A DNA stretch of 64,000 nucleotides from Amoebidium appalachense (Eukaryota; Ichthyosporea), in assembly GCA_963693365.1 (NCBI GenBank), contig CAVNZM010000018.1, forward strand, positions 186,001 through 250,000. The letters are read 5' to 3'. Position numbers and translations under genes: made by a program. Shown one piece after another: positions 1 through 11,599 of the stretch; within the stretch, counting starts at the first letter, position 1; every line of letters begins with the position of its first letter. The notes beneath the pieces are model-generated. The model saw nothing but the letters and a program-made list of their open reading frames with translations, was not told the origin of the DNA and made no database searches.

Positions 1-2530
1 GGTGGTGCTCAGTACTTGGCGACGTTCCACGACGAATTCACCGGCCACACCACGGCCGTGCCCCTCGTCAAGAAGTCGGACACACTGGCTGCATATGTGA
101 CGTACCACATTGTCAAGGCGGCGGTTACCCAACACGGTGTTCCCATGCAGGTGTTTCAGTCCGACGGGGGGGCGAGTACATGGGCACGGCCTTCGGGGAC
201 TACAACCGTGAGCATGGCATTCGCCATCAGATCACTACCACCGGCTCTCCTCAACAGAATGGGACTGCCGAACGACTGAACCGGACCCTCCTCGACATGG
301 TTCGGGCACTCCTGCAGCAGTCCGGCCTTCCGGTGGGATTCTGGGCCGAGGCAGCTGTGACCGCGGCTTTTATACGCAACATGCTCCCGTCGCGAGCCAC
401 CGGCAGCCAATCGTCTCCCGCCCTGCTGTGGACCGGCATTCCTCCCGACTACAGCCGGCTCCGTGTCTGGGGCTCTCCCTGCTACGTCCATCAACAGGAT
501 ACACCGAAACTGGCGCCTCGTGCCGTCAAGGGCATCTTCGTGGGCTACCCTCCTAACATCAAGGGCTACAAGGTCTGGATTCCAGCAGCACACAAGATGA
601 CCGTCAGCCGTGACGTGCAGTTCGACGAGGCTGCTATTCTGCACCCCCTCCGTGATGTCCCATCTGATTGGTCGACCGCACCGGCAATTCATCATTTTTT
701 GGAGTCATCTGATTCGTCAAATCAGCCAGCCAATCACATCGTCCGGAATGATCAGCAATCTGATTCGTCTCGTCTGTCAGCCAATGGGACAGCGCCGAGT
801 GATCAATTGGACATTCCGATCCTGCCCGAGCCTGCACATCGGCTCCCCCGGACGACCCGTAGTGGCGCTGTGTACAACGACCAACGTCGAAGCCCGACTG
901 CCAACGTGGCTGCTGCTACGGCCCCCCTTGCCCCCCAGGCTACGGCTCCTGCATCAACACCCATCAAGGCTTCCACCATTGTTGTCCCCAAGACTGTCCG
1001 GGCTGCACTCAAGAGTCCCCAGCGTCTGAAATGGGAGGAGGCTGCACACCGTGAGCTCAAGGCCCTGGAAGACAACGGCACCTTCACCCTTGTGCCCCGT
1101 CCAGAGGATGGCTCCACTGTCATTCCGGTCGGCTGGGTCTTTACGGTCAAGCAGGACAACGTCGGCAACGTCACTGCTTTCAAGGCCCGGCTTGTGGCCC
1201 GGGGCAACTACCAGCAGCCTGGCCAGGACTATTTCGTCACCGAGTCACCTGTGGCTGCGCTGGCTACCATCCGGCTGGTTTTGGCTACCTCCGTGGCCCA
1301 AGGTCTGCCTCTGCGCCACATCGACGTCAACACAGCATTCCTCAACGGCACCGTCAACGAGACCATCTACATTGAGCAGCCCCCTGGCTTCGTCAACCCC
1401 TCGGCCCCCCATGCTGTCGGCTTGCTCCACAAGGCGCTCTACGGCCTAAAACAGGCACCGCGCCAGTGGTATGAGGCCCTCCGTGACCATCTCCTCGACC
1501 AAGGCTTCATTGTGAGTGCTGCTGACCCGTGCCTGTTCATCAAGAATGCCGGGACCCCAACGTTTATTGCCCTTGCTGCCTACGTGGATGACTTCACCGT
1601 GACGGCCGCCACTGATGCGCTCATCGACGATTTTTTCACCAAGCTGGATGCTCGTTTCTCTGCCAAGGACCTGGGTCGTCCTACCCTGCTCATCGGGCAC
1701 ACTCTTACCTGGCTGGAGGACGGGTCTCTGCGTCTGGGCCATCGTCAACACATCATCGACTTGGCTGCCCGTTTTCGTCTCACCCACATGTCCGGCACCA
1801 AGACCCCCATCGTCCCGGGCCAGGCCAGTGAAAGCAACAAGACCCCAGCCTACAGCAAGAAGGAGGACTATGCCAGCCTGGTCGGTGCCCTGCTGTGGAT
1901 TGCGCGTACCACCCGCCCCGACATTTCCCAGGCTCTGGGAGTCCTTACTCGACACATTCATGCGCCCACCGTCACCCACTGGACTATGGCTACCAGAGTT
2001 GTAAGCTACCTGCTGGCCACCATCGACCTGGGTATTGTCTACCGTCCCGGCCCCCCCAACCTTGTTGGCTACTCCGACTCCGACTACGCCGAGGACCGTG
2101 ACACCCGGCGCTCCACCACGGGCTATGTCTTCTTCATCAACTCCTCCCTGTGTCCTGGGTGTCTCGGCTCCAGTCCATCACCACCCACAGCTCCACTGAG
2201 GCTGAATTTGTGGCCATGTCTGCTGCTACGAACGAGGCCCTATGGCTCAACTATGTGATGGACGACCTGGGCCTTAATCCTATCAATGAGCCCACCCCGG
2301 TGCCCATCCATGGGGACAATGAGTCTGCCCGGGCCCTGCTGGACACCCTGGGGGTTAAGCCCAAGACCAAGCACATCGACGTCCGCTACTGCTCCGTCAA
2401 GGAACATCACCTGCTGGGCAACATCACTGTGGTCCCGGTGGCTTCTGCTGACAACAAGGCCGACATGTTCACCAAGGCCCTGTCTGCCTCTTTCTTCACC
2501 AAGGCCGTGGGGATGCTCAACATGTGCTGA
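1..2530 (+). pseudogene. copia pol, 3' two thirds, two apparent frame breaks
   Basis: The reading frame starts in the integrase core upstream of the second catalytic Asp. It shifts at a run of seven G at about 165-171, continues from 180 to 2258 with the integrase catalytic Glu and a reverse transcriptase with YVDD, then shifts again near 2141-2149. It ends with the RNase H carboxyl half at 2530. Both shifts are one-base changes at short G or C runs and are repeated exactly in the second copy. Either the inactive element was copied, or both copies share one assembly error. The order integrase, RT, RNase H is that of Ty1/copia, not Ty3/gypsy. Confidence 0.85.
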
Positions 2531-2581
2531 GCACCCGTCATCAACCAACTGCGCCCTCATACTTCAGGGGGGGGGAGAGAG

Positions 2582-3484
2582 TTGCATCCGACTGTGCAAC
2601 TACGTGTACCATACTAAAATTGAGTAGGGGAATCTTTATTGTCTGTATTTTGTGCACCTGAAGCACTCGAGCTCAGTTGCATTAATTCATACCACAATTA
2701 TCCAATTGAGTAGGGGTGTTGGAGTACACTGGTACTCCCGGCTAGCAATGTCTGTTAGAGAAAGTTTCTGAGCAATTGAATAACTGTTTCAACACTCACT
2801 CGAGTGCATAGAGCTTTTGTTTACGGTCATATTCATATATGGTAGTTATATGTTTGAGCCAAAACTGTACCAATGACGAGCTTCACTAGCAACGTGCTAA
2901 TTGTGCTCTCTTTTCGGCTATTCCCGGTTCAGATGATGTCATGTCTATATTTGCCACAGGATTCTATTCTTAGAGTGGTAGTGTGCTTTATTCCCGGATA
3001 TTCTCAGAATATTTTTAGTTGTGTGAAGCAAGATTTACGTTTAACTGCAATTGGTGTGTTAAACACGTTTATTTGTGTGCTTTAGTGCAAGTTAACTAGC
3101 CACTCAACGTGCACAGTTAACTTTTATATCTTTAACGACTTGTTTTCATTGTGCTCTCTTTTCGGCCATGCTGTACATGGCCCACCACCAGGGTGCACAC
3201 GAGGCCACCATGAGGTGGCCAACGACTATATAAAGCAGTGCCTCCCATGTCACAAACATGGGAAGCAGAACGTTTGATTTACACTTTTCTACTGTCGTTT
3301 CCAGTGCACAAAACACATAGACTAGTTACCCATCATACACGACACTATGTCTCAGACAACTTACAGTTGCAGCAACTAGTCCAACTACTGGAGCAGAGGT
3401 TGGCCTCACAAGATGCAATCATTTCTGACTTACAGAAGGAACAACGTGCACTAGAACTAGCTTCTATGAACACAATGTCCAACA
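2582..3484 (+). repeat. copia LTR shared by the two copies (about 903 bp)
   Basis: The right border is set by divergence: after the last common bases CAACA, this LTR continues into a primer binding site while the downstream LTR continues into unrelated flank. The left border follows a purine-rich tract and is less certain by one or two bases. Ends GTTGC and CAACA are nearly inverse. U3 holds a direct repeat of about 19 bp around 2900 and 3148. Confidence 0.85.
3227..3234 (+). promoter_or_regulatory. TATA box of the LTR
   Basis: TATATAAA lies about 250 bp before the LTR end; the identical box of the 3' LTR is at 8348-8355. Transcription would then begin near 3255, which places the in-frame ATGs at 3238 and 3247 upstream of the transcript and favours a Gag start at 3466 or slightly later. 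Confidence 0.6.
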
Positions 3485-6400
3485 GGGTTATGGGCCCCTC
3501 ACGTAATGATTCCATCAAGTTCAAGGTCGACATCCCTCTCTTCACTGGCATTGATAATGATTCAGGCACGGACTACCACACATGGGCCGAAACCATGTAT
3601 GTCCAGCTTTCTGGTGCTGGTCTTCTCCACACCATCGCGCCCAGTACGGAGCACCCGGCTACCCGTGAACAGGTCGACACTGCCCGTTCCTACCTGTGGC
3701 AAGCACTCTCGGTTGACGTGCGTTGTATCCTAGGGTTAACACGCACCACCACACCTGCGGAGATATGGTCGGCCCTATCTGCCCACTACCTGGAGCAATC
3801 TGAGGCCAATCAGTACGACCTTATCGGGCTGTACATGAATTCTACGCCTGAACCTACGGACACCGCGACGAAATACGCCATGAAACTCCGCGGCTACGTG
3901 CGGCGCCTGGCCGATTACGGCACACAAATTGGTGATGCTCAAGTGCTGACCAAGCTCACCAACGACCTCGGCAAGGTGCCTTACTACGAAATGCCTGTAA
4001 TTGCCTACAAGATGACACCCAAGCCTACCGTGATGGGCCTCCTCCAACAGCTACGGGCATATGAGACCAGCCACCCACGTGCACGTGTGACTACCAGCTC
4101 CGGGCCGGCCGCCTTCACCACACGGGCTCCTCAACCTGTCATCTGCCACGGCTGCGGCAAACCAGGCCACATCAAGTCTCAGTGCCCCAACGGCAACGGC
4201 CAACACAGCAACTCTGGCAACAACCGTGCCAGCACCTACCCCAAGGGTTCCTGCGTCAACCACCCACTGTCTACCAGTCACACTACCGCCATGTGCAAGG
4301 GGGGCAACCGTGCCAACGGCCGCAAACCTAAGGGTGGTCCCCTCCCGCCTGGGTCCTGCATCAACCACCCTGCCTCTACTACCCACACTACGGCACAGTG
4401 CAAGGGGGGGGCTGCCGCTCCCCGGGCTTTCCTCATGTCTAGCAACGACTGTGGCACCAACAAGGTGCTCCTCGACTCTGGAGCCACTGACCATGTGTGC
4501 CCCCGGCCCGATGTGTTCATCAACATGCGTGCGGCGCCTTACTCCACGGTCCAAGTAGCCGACAAGGGTGCATGTGCAGTGCTTGGGGTGGGCGACGTGT
4601 TCTTTTCCAGCACCATCGACGGCGTTACTGCGGTGCATCAGCTGACGGATGTACTCTACGTGCCCTCCATCCCCGACACTCTCATCAGTGTGTTCACGGC
4701 AACTACCAACGGTGTTTTACCCCGCTTTGACACCCGCGGCGGCGTTAAGTTGTGCTACGGCGATCAAATTCTGGCCACCGGCTCGGCTGTCGGCACCAAG
4801 CTGTACCACATGGCGGTGTCTCTTCTGCGCGCGGACACAACCCCGGACGCCCAAACCACCACTGCTCCGCGTATCCTCAAGGTTACTGCCGACCTCAACA
4901 CGTGGCACTACCGTCTGGGCCATGCTGGCATTGACGCTGTACGCTCGGTCATCAAGTCTGCAGGCCTGTTGGTGGGTGGCGGTGCCAAGTCTCCGGGTGT
5001 GTGTGAGCCCTGTGCCCTCGGCAAAGCCCACCGTGTTGCCTTCTCCGAATCAACTAGCCAAGCTCCCCGGGTCCTAGCCAAGGTTCACAGCGACATCAGC
5101 GGCCCCTTCCCTCCCGCGATCGGTGGTGCTCAGTACTTGGCGACGTTCCACGACGAATTCACCGGCCACACCACGGCCGTGCCCCTCGTCAAGAAGTCGG
5201 ACACACTGGCTGCATATGTGACGTACCACATTGTCAAGGCGGCGGTTACCCAACACGGTGTTCCCATGCAGGTGTTTCAGTCCGACGGGGGGGCGAGTAC
5301 ATGGGCACGGCCTTCGGGGACTACAACCGTGAGCATGGCATTCGCCATCAGATCACTACCACCGGCTCTCCTCAACAGAATGGGACTGCCGAACGACTGA
5401 ACCGGACCCTCCTCGACATGGTTCGGGCACTCCTGCAGCAGTCCGGCCTTCCGGTGGGATTCTGGGCCGAGGCAGCTGTGACCGCGGCTTTTATACGCAA
5501 CATGCTCCCGTCGCGAGCCACCGGCAGCCAATCGTCTCCCGCCCTGCTGTGGACCGGCATTCCTCCCGACTACAGCCGGCTCCGTGTCTGGGGCTCTCCC
5601 TGCTACGTCCATCAACAGGATACACCGAAACTGGCGCCTCGTGCCGTCAAGGGCATCTTCGTGGGCTACCCTCCTAACATCAAGGGCTACAAGGTCTGGA
5701 TTCCAGCAGCACACAAGATGACCGTCAGCCGTGACGTGCAGTTCGACGAGGCTGCTATTCTGCACCCCCTCCGTGATGTCCCATCTGATTGGTCGACCGC
5801 ACCGGCAATTCATCATTTTTTGGAGTCATCTGATTCGTCAAATCAGCCAGCCAATCACATCGTCCGGAATGATCAGCAATCTGATTCGTCTCGTCTGTCA
5901 GCCAATGGGACAGCGCCGAGTGATCAATTGGACATTCCGATCCTGCCCGAGCCTGCACATCGGCTCCCCCGGACGACCCGTAGTGGCGCTGTGTACAACG
6001 ACCAACGTCGAAGCCCGACTGCCAACGTGGCTGCTGCTACGGCCCCCCTTGCCCCCCAGGCTACGGCTCCTGCATCAACACCCATCAAGGCTTCCACCAT
6101 TGTTGTCCCCAAGACTGTCCGGGCTGCACTCAAGAGTCCCCAGCGTCTGAAATGGGAGGAGGCTGCACACCGTGAGCTCAAGGCCCTGGAAGACAACGGC
6201 ACCTTCACCCTTGTGCCCCGTCCAGAGGATGGCTCCACTGTCATTCCGGTCGGCTGGGTCTTTACGGTCAAGCAGGACAACGTCGGCAACGTCACTGCTT
6301 TCAAGGCCCGGCTTGTGGCCCGGGGCAACTACCAGCAGCCTGGCCAGGACTATTTCGTCACCGAGTCACCTGTGGCTGCGCTGGCTACCATCCGGCTGGT

Positions 6401-7651
6401 TTTGGCTACCTCCGTGGCCCAAGGTCTGCCTCTGCGCCACATCGACGTCAACACAGCATTCCTCAACGGCACCGTCAACGAGACCATCTACATTGAGCAG
6501 CCCCCTGGCTTCGTCAACCCCTCGGCCCCCCATGCTGTCGGCTTGCTCCACAAGGCGCTCTACGGCCTAAAACAGGCACCGCGCCAGTGGTATGAGGCCC
6601 TCCGTGACCATCTCCTCGACCAAGGCTTCATTGTGAGTGCTGCTGACCCGTGCCTGTTCATCAAGAATGCCGGGACCCCAACGTTTATTGCCCTTGCTGC
6701 CTACGTGGATGACTTCACCGTGACGGCCGCCACTGATGCGCTCATCGACGATTTTTTCACCAAGCTGGATGCTCGTTTCTCTGCCAAGGACCTGGGTCGT
6801 CCTACCCTGCTCATCGGGCACACTCTTACCTGGCTGGAGGACGGGTCTCTGCGTCTGGGCCATCGTCAACACATCATCGACTTGGCTGCCCGTTTTCGTC
6901 TCACCCACATGTCCGGCACCAAGACCCCCATCGTCCCGGGCCAGGCCAGTGAAAGCAACAAGACCCCAGCCTACAGCAAGAAGGAGGACTATGCCAGCCT
7001 GGTCGGTGCCCTGCTGTGGATTGCGCGTACCACCCGCCCCGACATTTCCCAGGCTCTGGGAGTCCTTACTCGACACATTCATGCGCCCACCGTCACCCAC
7101 TGGACTATGGCTACCAGAGTTGTAAGCTACCTGCTGGCCACCATCGACCTGGGTATTGTCTACCGTCCCGGCCCCCCCAACCTTGTTGGCTACTCCGACT
7201 CCGACTACGCCGAGGACCGTGACACCCGGCGCTCCACCACGGGCTATGTCTTCTTCATCAACTCCTCCCTGTGTCCTGGGTGTCTCGGCTCCAGTCCATC
7301 ACCACCCACAGCTCCACTGAGGCTGAATTTGTGGCCATGTCTGCTGCTACGAACGAGGCCCTATGGCTCAACTATGTGATGGACGACCTGGGCCTTAATC
7401 CTATCAATGAGCCCACCCCGGTGCCCATCCATGGGGACAATGAGTCTGCCCGGGCCCTGCTGGACACCCTGGGGGTTAAGCCCAAGACCAAGCACATCGA
7501 CGTCCGCTACTGCTCCGTCAAGGAACATCACCTGCTGGGCAACATCACTGTGGTCCCGGTGGCTTCTGCTGACAACAAGGCCGACATGTTCACCAAGGCC
7601 CTGTCTGCCTCTTTCTTCACCAAGGCCGTGGGGATGCTCAACATGTGCTGA
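3466..7651 (+). pseudogene. copia gag-pol polyprotein, two apparent frame breaks
   Basis: From the probable Gag start at 3466 the frame is open to 5400. Gag carries a CX2CX4HX4C zinc knuckle at 4144-4185, followed by two related Cys-His repeats at about 4252-4296 and 4356-4401. A protease DSGA motif is near 4474, and an HHCC pre-integrase motif and integrase with the first two catalytic Asp follow. A run of seven G at 5286-5292 shifts the frame. The second frame (5301-7379) holds the integrase catalytic Glu and RT with YVDD near 6702. A second shift near 7262-7270 moves RNase H to 7271-7651. Restoring one base at each site would give one continuous frame, so the damage is minimal. Programmed frameshifting inside the catalytic domains is unlikely. 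Confidence 0.85.
3485..3497 (+). promoter_or_regulatory. primer binding site matching the initiator tRNA-Met anticodon arm
   Basis: GGGTTATGGGCCC begins at the first base after the LTR. It is the reverse complement of GGGCCCATAACCC, the anticodon stem-loop of eukaryotic initiator tRNA-Met, and not of a tRNA 3' end. Drosophila copia is known to prime from a 5' half of this tRNA; use of the same primer here is inferred from the match. Confidence 0.8.
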
Positions 7652-7687
7652 GCACCCGTCATCAACCAACTGCGCCCTCATACTTCA

Positions 7688-7702
7688 GGGGGGGGGAGAG
7701 AG
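7688..7702 (+). promoter_or_regulatory. polypurine tract
   Basis: A run of G followed by GAGAGAG lies directly upstream of the 3' LTR, the expected position of the plus-strand primer. The same tract occurs at 2567-2581 in the upstream copy. Confidence 0.7.
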
Positions 7703-8605
7703 TTGCATCCGACTGTGCAACTACGTGTACCATACTAAAATTGAGTAGGGGAATCTTTATTGTCTGTATTTTGTGCACCTGAAGCACTCGAGCTCAGTTG
7801 CATTAATTCATACCACAATTATCCAATTGAGTAGGGGTGTTGGAGTACACTGGTACTCCCGGCTAGCAATGTCTGTTAGAGAAAGTTTCTGAGCAATTGA
7901 ATAACTGTTTCAACACTCACTCGAGTGCATAGAGCTTTTGTTTACGGTCATATTCATATATGGTAGTTATATGTTTGAGCCAAAACTGTACCAATGACGA
8001 GCTTCACTAGCAACGTGCTAATTGTGCTCTCTTTTCGGCTATTCCCGGTTCAGATGATGTCATGTCTATATTTGCCACAGGATTCTATTCTTAGAGTGGT
8101 AGTGTGCTTTATTCCCGGATATTCTCAGAATATTTTTAGTTGTGTGAAGCAAGATTTACGTTTAACTGCAATTGGTGTGTTAAACACGTTTATTTGTGTG
8201 CTTTAGTGCAAGTTAACTAGCCACTCAACGTGCACAGTTAACTTTTATATCTTTAACGACTTGTTTTCATTGTGCTCTCTTTTCGGCCATGCTGTACATG
8301 GCCCACCACCAGGGTGCACACGAGGCCACCATGAGGTGGCCAACGACTATATAAAGCAGTGCCTCCCATGTCACAAACATGGGAAGCAGAACGTTTGATT
8401 TACACTTTTCTACTGTCGTTTCCAGTGCACAAAACACATAGACTAGTTACCCATCATACACGACACTATGTCTCAGACAACTTACAGTTGCAGCAACTAG
8501 TCCAACTACTGGAGCAGAGGTTGGCCTCACAAGATGCAATCATTTCTGACTTACAGAAGGAACAACGTGCACTAGAACTAGCTTCTATGAACACAATGTC
8601 CAACA
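7703..8605 (+). repeat. copia 3' LTR
   Basis: It repeats 2582-3484 at offset 5121. It ends in CAACA at 8605, after which the sequence becomes the LINE-related repeat also found near 11.1 kb. Confidence 0.88.
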
Positions 8606-9040
8606 AGTAATCCCCCTTGTGGACTGTATAGAGCCCCCCCGAAGGGCATTTCGAAGCAAAAGAATCCACATTCGCTGCACGATTTTGGTCAGTTGTATCA
8701 ACTTGTATAAAAACGTGTATGATTTGCGAGATGATCGGTGTTTGTTGAGGAACCTAGATTTTGGTTTTTGAGCTTTTCTTGGGTGTCTTCCAAAAAGTGT
8801 GTTGTTAGGGTGGCGACAGGAGTGGTAGGATGAAAACACGTGCTAAGTAAAGACTGAGTGGTAGGATGAAAACACCGTGACGTGCTAAGTAAAGGCTCGT
8901 GTAAGGGAAGGAAGGTAGGATATGTGATCGGAAGGAGGAGGCAAGGGATCAAGAGTCGACAAGGGGGGGGGGGGGGGGGGGGAATGAGTTAGAGTGCATT
9001 GACTTGAGTATGCAAAGCCATGCATATGTGTGCCACAGTA
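8606..9040 (+). repeat. left copy of a ~0.4 kb direct repeat flanking the LINE
   Basis: This block aligns, with scattered changes, to 11112-11530. Shared landmarks include AGTAATCCCCCTTGTGGACT, TTTTGGTCAGTTGT, GATGATCGGTGTT and GTGTGCCAC near the right end. It contains an extra local duplication of about 38 bp (8822-8898). It most likely represents the 3' untranslated region of an upstream LINE copy that the copia element interrupted or displaced. Confidence 0.65.
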
Positions 9041-10872
9041 TGTCCTTCTTAGTGAGTTTTTTTCGGCTTTTTTCGAACTCGGGTTTATTCCAAATTCGTG
9101 GCAGTTGACACAATCGTTACGCCCGTTCGTAAGAAGGTATCGCAGGGGGTCATTAACGACTTTCGTCCCGTCACACTTACCAACGTTTTTCGTCGGCTCT
9201 TCGAGGGTTGCATGCTTCGCGCATTTAACACCGACGATTCTTTAAACGCCGTGTTCCGTCTTTCTTCCCTTCAAGGGGGCTTTCGTCATGCCTATTCGTG
9301 TTATACTCACAGTCTGTTCTTCCATGAATCCATTACTTCTGGCTCTCCACACGTTGTCTTCATCGACCGTAAGAACGCCTACGACACCGTACCCACTGGT
9401 TTGTTATGGCATAATAAGCTAGCTATGCGGGGCTTACCAGCCCCCTTTGGCCGTCTTCTGCAAGCGTTGTTCGATACCACTCGCGGACGCGCGGCGGTCA
9501 ATGGAACATTAACACCCGGTTTTTCCCGTTCCCGGGGTCTTCTGCAGGGGTCCCTCCTGAGTCCGTTGTTGTTTGACGTTTTCATTGACGATTTAGCCTG
9601 CGCCCTCGAACCCTTTGGCCAACTGCATACCCGTCGTGTACCGGGTCTCCTTTTTGCGGACGATATTGTTCTTTGTTCCTTAACCGAAGATGTCATGCAC
9701 CAGATGCTTCGTCAGGTGGATCAATGGTGCACCGAGAATTTCATGACAGTCGGAATTGCAAAGTGTGCTACTTTTCGAAGCACACTTCCTTTCGATTGGC
9801 CGGCCTTCCTATTCCTGTTCAGAGCACCTATGACTATTTGGGTATTCCTTTTACTGCACGGGGTATTGATTTCCGCAAGCTCCTCACAGCACGGATCGCT
9901 CGTGCGAAGGGTAAGCTTCACATCGTGTCAAATATGTTTCAACAGGAGTCTGTGATCCATCCTGCGAACCTTCTTCTCTACTATAAAACTTTTTTACGGC
10001 CGACTTTCGAATATGGACTTCCGCTATTGGCCTGCGCCCCACCTCGCGAGGCGGCAATGGCGCTGAACGAGTTCGACGATTTTCAGGGTACTGCGCTACG
10101 CACTTTGTTTCGTACTCGGTTTGTGCCTCCCTTAATCAGTATGTTTGGATTGTCGTCTGCTGTTTGTCGTATGGAGGAATTGTCTCTTCGTTTTTGTTTT
10201 CATGTAGTTAGGCTACCTGATGGTCACCCTCTTTATGCTTTCTTTCCCCCCCTCCCTCCATCCCTCTTCCCCCCCGATTCACCAACGCTACTTCTGAATG
10301 TCCTCAGCCTACCCCTCTTTCCACCTGATTCTTCCTCTCGCTATCTCACTCCCTCTTTCTTTTCTCTTCCTGTTTTTTCTGCCTTTTCGCGTTATTATTA
10401 CCATACGCAGTATAAGTTTCTTTCTCGTTCTGATAGAGAAATCAAAGGTAAAACTCAGTCGGCATGTGTTATGTTCCTTAGGCAACACCGTACTGATCAT
10501 TATCGCTTTTTGGGAGCTTTGGCAGGATACATTTCTCCTGCTGTACGTATGGATACCACCCTAGTAGATAAGTCTGTATGGTGCTCTGATGTTGATATTG
10601 CCTGGGAAGTTGTGCAGTGGCGCTGTAATTCTTGTTTTCATCGCCGCTGGTGCCACTTTTGTGCTGACCTTTTTAATCGCAAGCATGTTGATAGGTGTGA
10701 ATTTTTATGTCGCGTTTTACCTCTTTCCCTCCGGGTATCTGCTACACTAGCTGGCAATGTGAACACTTCAGACTTTTTGTTGAATTCTGTTGGTCGTCAC
10801 ATTGAGTATTTATATGATTTTCACACAGTGTTCAGGTATCTCAGTATGCACTTGTTACTGGATAACTCGTGA
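9030..10872 (+). pseudogene. LINE reverse transcriptase, frameshifted
   Basis: The frame at 9030-9100 matches the region just before the LINE RT core, then shifts to the frame of 9098-9955. That frame has the typical LINE RT series: NDFRPVTLTN, GGFRHAYS, FIDRKNAYDTVP, GLLQGSLLSPLLF and the catalytic FADD. Near 9770 it shifts again to the frame that runs to 10872, which carries the thumb-like block STYDYLGIPFT and a carboxyl CX2CX7HX3C finger (nt about 10649-10700). At least two frame changes therefore separate three collinear parts. Motif order is that of LINEs, not of Penelope or group II introns. The finger suggests an L1- or R2-like clade, but I cannot place it further. Confidence 0.8.
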
Positions 10873-11111
10873 AGTTTTTATTGTCTTCTCAGTATGCCGT
10901 GCATACTTGTCATAGCTTTCCGTCGAATAAATCCAGTCAAAAGAAAATTTTTTCACTCTCGTTTGCGATATAGGGTGAACTGCACGGAATACGGTTGGGG
11001 GCGCAAATGTGCATGCCGTTGTAGTTTCCGGTGTAAATTCCGTCGCAGTCTATCCCGGGGTTTAGGGAGTAAAAATCCTCCTCGAGCATGCCCATACGTA
11101 CCCATATCCGG

Positions 11112-11530
11112 TAGCAGTAATCCCCCTTGTGGACTGTATAGAGCCCCCCCGCAGGGCATTTCGCGGCAACTGACTGAATCCACATCCGCTGAATAATTTT
11201 GGTCAGTTGTGCCACTTGTATAACGTGTAGGGCGTAAATGCGGGATGATCGGTGTTCGTTTTTTATCAAGGTTCAAGGCTAGGTTTTGGTACATGCGTTT
11301 CTGTTACTTGCCTTGTAGGATTTGGACAAAATTGTGTCGGTCGGTAGGGTGGTGAGAGGAGTGGTAGGAATAGCAAGTGGTGAGAAAGAACTTGTGTGAG
11401 GGTATATAAAAAGAAAGAAGGAGACAGGGGAAAGGGAGTTGAGGGGGTGTGGGGGAAGGGGGGTGGAAGGGTGTAGAGTGCATTCGATGGGTGCAAAGCC
11501 GTACGTGTGTGCCACGGTGTGTGTGTGTGT
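11112..11530 (+). repeat. right copy of the LINE-flanking direct repeat
   Basis: It follows the RT stop by about 240 bp and is related to 8606-9040 over its whole length, including a short GTGTGCCAC end. Its place behind the ORF supports the reading as the LINE 3' untranslated region. Confidence 0.65.
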
Positions 11531-11599
11531 TCGTGTGTGTGTGTGTATGTATGTGTGCACGCGCATTTTGATTGGCCAATGCAGCACCATGAAAGCACT

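Larger units (their letters stand above)
1..3484 (+). mobile_element. Ty1/copia LTR retrotransposon, upstream copy cut by the window edge
   Basis: Bases 1-3484 repeat bases 5122-8605 at a constant offset of 5121, and I found no difference on the lines I compared. The copy begins inside the integrase, runs through reverse transcriptase and RNase H, and ends in an LTR that is also the 5' LTR of the next element. The arrangement is therefore partial internal region, LTR, full internal region, LTR. This can come from recombination between tandem copies, or from an assembly that opened a repeat graph twice. Confidence 0.9.
2582..8605 (+). mobile_element. Ty1/copia retrotransposon, complete LTR-internal-LTR copy
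   Basis: The element is about 6.0 kb with two LTRs of about 903 bp that appear identical, which implies very recent insertion or recombination. It has a half-tRNA primer site directly after the 5' LTR, a gag-pol region, and a purine tract before the 3' LTR. A target-site duplication cannot be tested because the 5' neighbour is another copy. Confidence 0.9.

Noticed and set aside
2873-3085. 70-residue ORF inside the LTR
   Set aside because: It lies in U3 upstream of the TATA box, has no recognisable features and is present only because the LTR is repeated.
5286-7270. Programmed frameshifting in copia pol
   Set aside because: The shifts lie inside the integrase and RNase H catalytic domains rather than between gag and pol, and both are explained by one-base loss at G or C runs.
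8606-11530. LTRs of a second LTR retrotransposon
   Set aside because: The enclosed reverse transcriptase has LINE motifs, there is no primer binding site or integrase, and the repeat halves differ at many positions.
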